Positions 5,443 through 9,558 of a stretch of 9,558 nucleotides of DNA are shown piece by piece. Numbering within the stretch: position 1 is the first letter of the stretch; each line of letters begins with the position of its first letter. Source of the DNA: an uncultured Acidobacteriota bacterium (GTDB taxonomy: Bacteria > Acidobacteriota > Blastocatellia > Pyrinomonadales > Pyrinomonadaceae). The position numbers and the translations under genes are program-made. The DNA lies in NCBI GenBank assembly GCA_902826385.1, contig CADEEU010000119.1, positions 1-9,558 on the forward strand, given 5' to 3'. The notes beneath the pieces are model-generated. The model was not told the DNA's origin. It did no database searches and worked only from the letters and a program-made list of their open reading frames with translations.

Positions 5443-6402
5443 ATGAAGGCTCTGAGGTTCAACGCGGGAAGACTTTCGGTTGAAGAAATACCGGTCCCAA
5501 AAACGGATTCGGAATCGCTCGTGCGCGTGACCACATCGGGCATCTGCAATACCGATCTTGAGATAATTCGCGGCTACGCGGGCTTTAACGGCACGATCGG
5601 GCACGAGTTCGTCGGAGTCGTCGAAGAAAGCGAGGACCGTTCGGACCTGATCGGGAAACGCGTGGTCGGCGAGATCAATGCCGGCTGCGAGGAGTGCGTG
5701 CCTTGTCAGAATGGCGATCCGCGACATTGCCCGCGGCGAACCGTGCTTGGTATCGTCGGTCGCGATGGTGCTCACGCCGAGTTTCTAACGCTGCCCTCGC
5801 GAAATTTGCTTGAGGTTCCCGCAAACGTGTCCGATGATGAAGCCGTATTTGCCGAGCCTCTCGCCGCCGCTTACGGTATTACGGAACAAGTTGATGTTTT
5901 GACCGAAACTCGGATTGCGGTGATCGGCGACGGGAAACTCGGCCTGCTTTCTGCGATGTCGCTTGCTGGGCTCTCTGACAATGTGACGCTGATCGGTCGG
6001 CACCGAAACAAGCTGTCGATTGCCGAGGCAGCGGGCGTCGAAGGCGTTCTGGCGGATCAAGCGTCGAAATCCGGCCGGCGGTTTGATGTCGTCGTTGAGG
6101 CCAGCGGGTCCGAATCGGGTTTTCAATCCGCCGTCGAGATCGTCAAGCCGCGAGGCAAGATCGTACTCAAATCGACTTTCCATGGCACCCCGAGCTGGCC
6201 CGCGTCTCGGATCGTAGTCGATGAAATTACCGTGGTCGGCTCTCGCTGCGGACGCTTCGGCCCGGCGTTGGAACTGCTGGGTCAAAAGGAAATTGAGGTT
6301 AAACGGCTGATCAGCGAGGAGTTTCCGCTGAGTCGCGGTGTCGAAGCTGTTGAAAATGCCTCGAAAACAGGCGTTCTCAAAGTGCTTTTAAAGATGGGTT
6401 AG
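5443..6402 (+). CDS. Zinc-dependent medium-chain alcohol dehydrogenase
   Basis: This is a 319-residue cytoplasmic oxidoreductase of the MDR superfamily, expected to oxidise an alcohol or polyol with NAD(P)+. Catalytic zinc ligands are visible: Cys35 (SGICNTDLE), His54-Glu55 (IGHEFVGVVE) and Glu138 (FAEPLAAAYG, the EPLA form seen in sorbitol and threonine dehydrogenases). The structural zinc lobe is complete with Cys82, Cys85, Cys88 and Cys96. The Rossmann nucleotide loop is VIGDGKLGLL at 160-169, where the middle Gly-x-Gly-x-x-Gly is kept. It is shorter than the usual 340-350 residues, mainly in the C-terminal half, but all ligands are present. The substrate cannot be told. The start codon abuts the stop of the zinc-ribbon gene, implying one operon, although nothing links the two functions. 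Confidence 0.88.
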   Translation: MKALRFNAGRLSVEEIPVPKTDSESLVRVTTSGICNTDLEIIRGYAGFNGTIGHEFVGVVEESEDRSDLIGKRVVGEINAGCEECVPCQNGDPRHCPRRTVLGIVGRDGAHAEFLTLPSRNLLEVPANVSDDEAVFAEPLAAAYGITEQVDVLTETRIAVIGDGKLGLLSAMSLAGLSDNVTLIGRHRNKLSIAEAAGVEGVLADQASKSGRRFDVVVEASGSESGFQSAVEIVKPRGKIVLKSTFHGTPSWPASRIVVDEITVVGSRCGRFGPALELLGQKEIEVKRLISEEFPLSRGVEAVENASKTGVLKVLLKMG

Positions 6403-6427
6403 ATACGGAAGCCGACCCGTATGTTTT
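6403..6427 (+). terminator. Candidate terminator of the dehydrogenase operon
   Basis: ATACGG (6403-6408) and CCGTAT (6417-6422) form a perfect six-pair stem with an 8-base loop, starting on the base after the stop codon and followed by G and TTTT (6424-6427). Stem and T run are short for an efficient intrinsic terminator, but the position is right. Confidence 0.42.
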
Positions 6428-6436
6428 GCTTAGGAT

Positions 6437-6503
6437 TTTCTTTGCGATTTTGCGACCTTGGCGTGAAATCCTTCTTTTCTTAAGTTATGGCCGCAAAGAC
6501 GGA
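6437..6503. repeat. Imperfect inverted TTTGCG/CGCAAAG intergenic repeat
   Basis: The left part reads CTTTGCGATTTTGCGACC followed by TTGGCGTGAAAT; the right part (6489-6503) contains GGCCGCAAAGACGG, its approximate reverse complement, across a roughly 25-base spacer. The pattern resembles the CGCAAAGACGCAAAG-style repeats that I recall between genes in many environmental bacteria; their function is unknown to me. It lies between the dehydrogenase terminator and the protease promoter. Confidence 0.45.
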
Positions 6504-6589
6504 AAAAACATCAATAGGTCCGAACACCGCCTTTCCCGAATCTCTCGGCCTTACTCCGCCCAAAAACTCTTCGGACAACCGGGGTTATT

Positions 6590-6598
6590 TGTTATACT
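6590..6598 (+). promoter_or_regulatory. Extended -10 promoter of the HtrA-type protease gene
   Basis: TGT directly precedes TATACT (6593-6598), an extended -10 element. The spaced -35 position (6570-6575, TTCGGA) is poor, as is common with extended -10 promoters. Transcription would begin near 6605, about 40 bases before ATG 6645. No heat-shock-type or sigma-E-type promoter is evident. Confidence 0.45.
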
Positions 6599-6631
6599 TC
6601 CAACACCACACAGTGCTTTGATCTTGGTTTT

Positions 6632-6636
6632 AGGAG
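6632..6636 (+). promoter_or_regulatory. Ribosome binding site deciding the protease start
   Basis: AGGAG ends 8 bases before ATG 6645. It rules in this start over an open frame running back to 6426, whose extra 73 residues would cross the repeat and the promoter. Confidence 0.7.
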
Positions 6637-6644
6637 TAGCCATA

Positions 6645-8177
6645 ATGTCGCATTTAAATTGCAAAACGGCAGATCGTTCAAGCGGCCTACGCAGAAGTTT
6701 CCAGGCCATATTTTTATCTGTCTTTGCCCTGGGTTTTGTTCATGCTCAGACGCCGCAGATCAGCCAGCCGGCCGTCACACCGCAGCAGCTTTCACTTTCT
6801 TTCGCGGCTGCGACAAAGATGGTCGAACCGGCGGTCGTCAGCATCGACACCAAAGGCAAAATGCCGGACGTGGCCAGACGCGGAACCACGCCGTCCGAGC
6901 CCGGCGATCTGCTCGATTTTTTTAACCGTCAGATGCCGCGACGGCCGACGTTTTCGGTCGGCAGCGGATTTATCGTCGACAAGCGTGGCTATATTTTAAC
7001 AAACGCGCACGTGGTCGCCGACTCCGTGCGGATCAACGTGAAACTGGATTCCGGCGAAGAATTGCTGGCAAAGGTCATAGGCGTAGACGAAGAAACCGAT
7101 CTCGCCGTGCTCAAGATCGAAGCCGGACGCGATCTGCCCGTTGCCAAAATGGGAGATTCGGGCCAGGCGCAGGTCGGCGACTGGGTAATCGCGATCGGGT
7201 CACCGTTCGGCCTCAACCGGACCGTAACCGCCGGCATCATTTCGCAAACTCAGCGGGCAACGCCAAGCACCACGCTCTTCCAACGCTTCATTCAAACGGA
7301 CGCGGCGATAAACCGTGGGAATTCCGGCGGGCCGCTCGTCAATATGAAAGGTGAAGTGATCGGCGTAAATTCGCAGATCGCAACGACAAACGGCGATTTC
7401 AACGGCGTGGGCTTTGCGTTGCCGTCGGTCGACGCGGCACACGTTTTCGACCAGATACTAAAGAACGGGAAGGTACGGCGCGGCTATCTCGGCGTAACGC
7501 TCGAATCGGTTAAACCCGAATACGCCAAAGTTTACGGCATGCGCGATGCTAAGGGAGCGATCGTGATGGAGGTTCGCGCAAAGAACAGTGCCGCGTCGTT
7601 AGCGGGATTGAAAACCGGCGATGTAATAGTCGAATTCGACGGTAAAGCGGTCGAGAACGCGCAGGACCTGATCTCGAAAGTCGCGGGAACGGCGCCGGAC
7701 CAGTCGGTCGCCGTCAATTACCTCCGCGAAACCGGTGCAAACCTTGAACGAAAAACGGCGACGCTGCGTCTTGGCGAACGGCCCGTCGAAGGGCGCTATC
7801 CCGACGACGAAGCGGCCCCGGTCAAGCTTCCTCTTGACCGCAAGACCGAAGACCCGAAGCCGTTCGGTCTGACGGTGGTCGAATTGCTTCCGGACGTAGC
7901 CGCGGTCTACAAAATCGAAGGGCAGAAGGGCGTGCTGGTAAAAGAGATCAACCCTGAAAGCTACATTGCGGACGTCAAGGTCTCAACCGGCAACCAGGCG
8001 CTGAACGAAGGAGACTTGATTGTTCGCATAAATCGCCTTCCGGTAGCGGATGTGAAGGGTTTTGCCGCGATCGTCAACGCCTTGAAACCGGGCGATGCGG
8101 TGGTGCTGCACGTTCTAAGTCTCAATCCGCGTACCAGGACCGGTGACCTGAAAATAGTTCAGTTTTCGGTTCAGTAG
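6645..8177 (+). CDS. HtrA/DegP-type periplasmic serine protease with two PDZ domains
   Basis: This 510-residue protein degrades or chaperones misfolded envelope proteins, as in the DegP/DegQ/HtrA family. A signal peptide spans about residues 1-34: a 17-residue polar and basic start, a hydrophobic core FQAIFLSVFALGF, and probable cleavage after VHA. The trypsin-like domain (about 45-275) has the catalytic triad: His122 in LTNAHVV, Asp152 in EETDLAVLK and Ser227 in NRGNSGGPLVN. PDZ1 follows at about 278-377 (RRGYLGVTLE carboxylate loop, then AGLKTGDVIVEFDG) and PDZ2 at about 405-502 (GVLVKEI, then LNEGDLIVRINRLPV). This matches the two-PDZ DegP/DegQ layout rather than single-PDZ DegS. With a cleavable signal and no later membrane helix, it should be soluble in the periplasm. 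It stands as a single gene with its own promoter. Orthology to degP or degQ is not decidable from the sequence alone. Confidence 0.93.
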   Translation: MSHLNCKTADRSSGLRRSFQAIFLSVFALGFVHAQTPQISQPAVTPQQLSLSFAAATKMVEPAVVSIDTKGKMPDVARRGTTPSEPGDLLDFFNRQMPRRPTFSVGSGFIVDKRGYILTNAHVVADSVRINVKLDSGEELLAKVIGVDEETDLAVLKIEAGRDLPVAKMGDSGQAQVGDWVIAIGSPFGLNRTVTAGIISQTQRATPSTTLFQRFIQTDAAINRGNSGGPLVNMKGEVIGVNSQIATTNGDFNGVGFALPSVDAAHVFDQILKNGKVRRGYLGVTLESVKPEYAKVYGMRDAKGAIVMEVRAKNSAASLAGLKTGDVIVEFDGKAVENAQDLISKVAGTAPDQSVAVNYLRETGANLERKTATLRLGERPVEGRYPDDEAAPVKLPLDRKTEDPKPFGLTVVELLPDVAAVYKIEGQKGVLVKEINPESYIADVKVSTGNQALNEGDLIVRINRLPVADVKGFAAIVNALKPGDAVVLHVLSLNPRTRTGDLKIVQFSVQ

Positions 8178-8190
8178 GATTTTTCTTTTC

Positions 8191-8245
8191 AAGTTCCGGA
8201 AATCATATCAGCCGAAAACGGCTCGGTTTGGTTCCCGGAACTTTT
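8191..8245. terminator. Nested inverted repeats after the protease gene
   Basis: A perfect nine-pair outer stem, AAGTTCCGG (8191-8199) with CCGGAACTT (8235-8243), encloses a second hairpin AGCCG-AAAA-CGGCT (8210-8223), and the outer stem ends in TTTT (8242-8245). It lies 14 bases after the protease stop and about 75 bases before the aldehyde dehydrogenase ATG. It may be the protease terminator. The unusual two-level structure and short T tract also allow a regulatory leader or an operator for the next gene. Confidence 0.5.
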
Positions 8246-8306
8246 AGCTTTAAACTGAAGGAAATATCCATTATCAACTAAAAAGGCATCCGAAATTTCT
8301 CGGTTT

Positions 8307-8312
8307 AAGGAA
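8307..8312 (+). promoter_or_regulatory. Ribosome binding site of the aldehyde dehydrogenase gene
   Basis: AAGGAA ends 6 bases before ATG 8319, fixing that start. No convincing promoter boxes are visible between 8246 and 8306. Confidence 0.6.
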
Positions 8313-8318
8313 CAAAGC

Positions 8319-9558
8319 ATGGCACAAGCAAAACAAGCGAAAGCTAAGAAAACTGCGACAAAAACTTATCACAATTATATCGGCGGCGAATGGGTAAAAT
8401 CCGCGTCCGGCCAATTTTTTGAAAATCTGAATCCGGCGGATACAACGGACGTAGTCGGTCGATTTCCCGTTTCTAACGAAGAGGACGTAAACCGCGCGGT
8501 CGAGGCCGCGAAGAACGCCGCAACCAAATGGCGCCGCACGCCCGCTCCGAAGCGGGCGGAACTTTTATTCACACTCGGCGAGATTTTGCGTGCGAACAAG
8601 GACGAGTACACCCGCCAGATGACCCGCGAAATGGGCAAGGTCTTGAAGGAAGCCGGTGGCGACGTGCAGGAAGCGATTGACTGCACTTACTACACTGCTG
8701 GCGAAGGTCGTCGGCTTCACGGCTTTACGACACCTGCCGAGATGCCGAACAAGTTTGCGATGTGCGTCCGACAACCGGTCGGCATTTGCGGGCTGATCAC
8801 GCCGTTCAATTTCCCGATGGCAATTCCGTCGTGGAAGCTGATCCCGGCGCTTGTTTGCGGCAACACCGTCGTGATCAAATCCGGCGAGGACGTTCCGCTA
8901 TCGACCATCAACCTTGTTAAAGCGTGCGAAAAAGCGGGCATTCCGAAAGGAGTCGTCAACATCGTCAACGGATTCGGCGAAGCCGGAGCGTCGTTGGTCA
9001 ATCACAAGGACGTTCGCCTTATTTCGTTCACCGGTTCGACCGACACGGGCCGCATCATCGCCGAGCAGTGCGCCCGCGATAACAAGATCGTAAGCCTTGA
9101 AATGGGCGGCAAGAACGCGATCATCGTGATGGATGATGCCGATATCGACAATGCCGTCGAAGGTAGCTTATGGGGAGCGTTCGGCACCAGCGGCCAGCGG
9201 TGTACTGCTTCCTCGCGGCTGGTCGTGCACAAGAAGATCTACAAGAAGTTCTGCGACAAGCTGGTCGAGAAGGTGAAACAGCTCCGCGTCGGCAACGGCC
9301 TCGATCCGAAGACCGAGGTCGGTCCGGTGATAAACGAAGACGCGATGCAGAAGATCCTCGGCTACATCCACATCGGCAAAAACCAGGATAAGGCAACCTT
9401 GGCATGCGGCGGCAACCGTCTGACCAAGGGCGATTACGCGAAAGGCTGGTTTGTCGAACCGACCCTCTTCACCAACGTCAAACCCGGAATGCGGATCGAA
9501 CAGGAAGAGATCTTCGGCCCGGTCACCAGCGTCATTCCTTTTTCGACCCTCGACGAAG
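8319..9558 (+). CDS. NAD(P)-dependent aldehyde dehydrogenase, C-terminus cut by window end
   Basis: The window holds 413 codons of a protein expected to be about 490-500 residues; it oxidises an aldehyde or semialdehyde to the acid in the cytoplasm. Catalytic features are present in order: oxyanion Asn164 in TPFNFP, cofactor-binding Lys187 and Glu190 in VVIKSGED, FTGSTDTG at 237-244, general base Glu261 in LEMGGKNA, nucleophile Cys295 in GTSGQRCTASSR, and EEIFGPV at 396-402, which contacts the nicotinamide ribose. The usual KPSE/KPAE cofactor motif is altered to KSGE. The first 16 residues form a Lys/Ala-rich extension (MAQAKQAKAKKTATKT) ahead of YHNYIGGEWV, where most family members begin. 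The GQRCTASSRL active site recalls semialdehyde-type ALDHs, but the substrate cannot be assigned. The start is supported by the ribosome binding site at 8307-8312. Confidence 0.93.
   Translation, partial: MAQAKQAKAKKTATKTYHNYIGGEWVKSASGQFFENLNPADTTDVVGRFPVSNEEDVNRAVEAAKNAATKWRRTPAPKRAELLFTLGEILRANKDEYTRQMTREMGKVLKEAGGDVQEAIDCTYYTAGEGRRLHGFTTPAEMPNKFAMCVRQPVGICGLITPFNFPMAIPSWKLIPALVCGNTVVIKSGEDVPLSTINLVKACEKAGIPKGVVNIVNGFGEAGASLVNHKDVRLISFTGSTDTGRIIAEQCARDNKIVSLEMGGKNAIIVMDDADIDNAVEGSLWGAFGTSGQRCTASSRLVVHKKIYKKFCDKLVEKVKQLRVGNGLDPKTEVGPVINEDAMQKILGYIHIGKNQDKATLACGGNRLTKGDYAKGWFVEPTLFTNVKPGMRIEQEEIFGPVTSVIPFSTLDE

Noticed and set aside
4960..5775. Minus-strand open frame of 271 codons across the zinc-ribbon and dehydrogenase genes
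   Set aside because: It spans the junction of two well-supported plus-strand genes, including zinc-ligand codons, and shows no recognisable domain.
5785..6285. Minus-strand open frame within the dehydrogenase gene
   Set aside because: Opposite the conserved Rossmann region; composition typical of antisense shadows.
6426..6644. In-frame extension of the protease gene upstream of ATG 6645
   Set aside because: It would read through a CGCAAAG-type repeat and the extended -10 promoter and would bury the signal peptide; the AGGAG at 6632-6636 supports ATG 6645.
8228..8256. TTGGTT-N17-TAAACT as an aldehyde dehydrogenase promoter
   Set aside because: Both boxes match consensus poorly (3 and 4 of 6) and the first overlaps the dyad; not better than chance.

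Overview
The window looks like a chromosomal stretch from a mid-GC Gram-negative-type bacterium, most likely an acidobacterium of the Blastocatellia/Pyrinomonadaceae kind. That placement is an inference. It rests on a zinc-ribbon/transmembrane/NTF2-like protein and an Asn/Thr-rich NTF2-like lipoprotein of a style common in that group, on the codon use, and on housekeeping genes lying beside many small uncharacterised proteins. No rRNA, tRNA, CRISPR array, insertion sequence or phage gene is visible.

Layout. Positions 1-130 hold the 3' end of ligA (BRCT tail of NAD-dependent DNA ligase). A compact toxin-antitoxin operon follows (187-823): an AbrB/SpoVT-like antitoxin overlapping a Doc-family toxin, with a promoter whose -10 box sits inside an inverted repeat that is a plausible autoregulatory operator. 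Next is glyA (serine hydroxymethyltransferase, 877-2175), then a small exported protein (2233-2628) carrying the active-site signature of secreted phospholipase A2. Three minus-strand genes lie between 2634 and 4300: an unrecognised 205-residue helical protein, an unrecognised 110-residue protein, and an NTF2-like lipoprotein. The last two are coupled through a TAATG overlap and served by a near-consensus promoter at 4347-4375. Divergent from these, 4582-6402 is a two-gene unit: a zinc-ribbon/single-TM/NTF2-like membrane protein immediately followed by a zinc-dependent medium-chain dehydrogenase. After a repeat-bearing intergenic region comes an HtrA/DegP-type periplasmic serine protease (6645-8177), then an intergenic dyad, then the 5' two-thirds or more of an aldehyde dehydrogenase that runs off the window end.

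How they fit together. The window is mostly ordinary chromosome. An accessory toxin-antitoxin module is inserted between two housekeeping genes, and several genes act in the envelope or outside the cell (PLA2-like protein, NTF2-like lipoprotein, zinc-ribbon membrane protein, HtrA). The best candidates for something undescribed are the PLA2-like protein, where both partners of one classical disulfide appear to be lost together, and the Doc toxin with an altered catalytic motif and an AbrB-type rather than Phd-type partner. No clearly new multi-gene system is seen.
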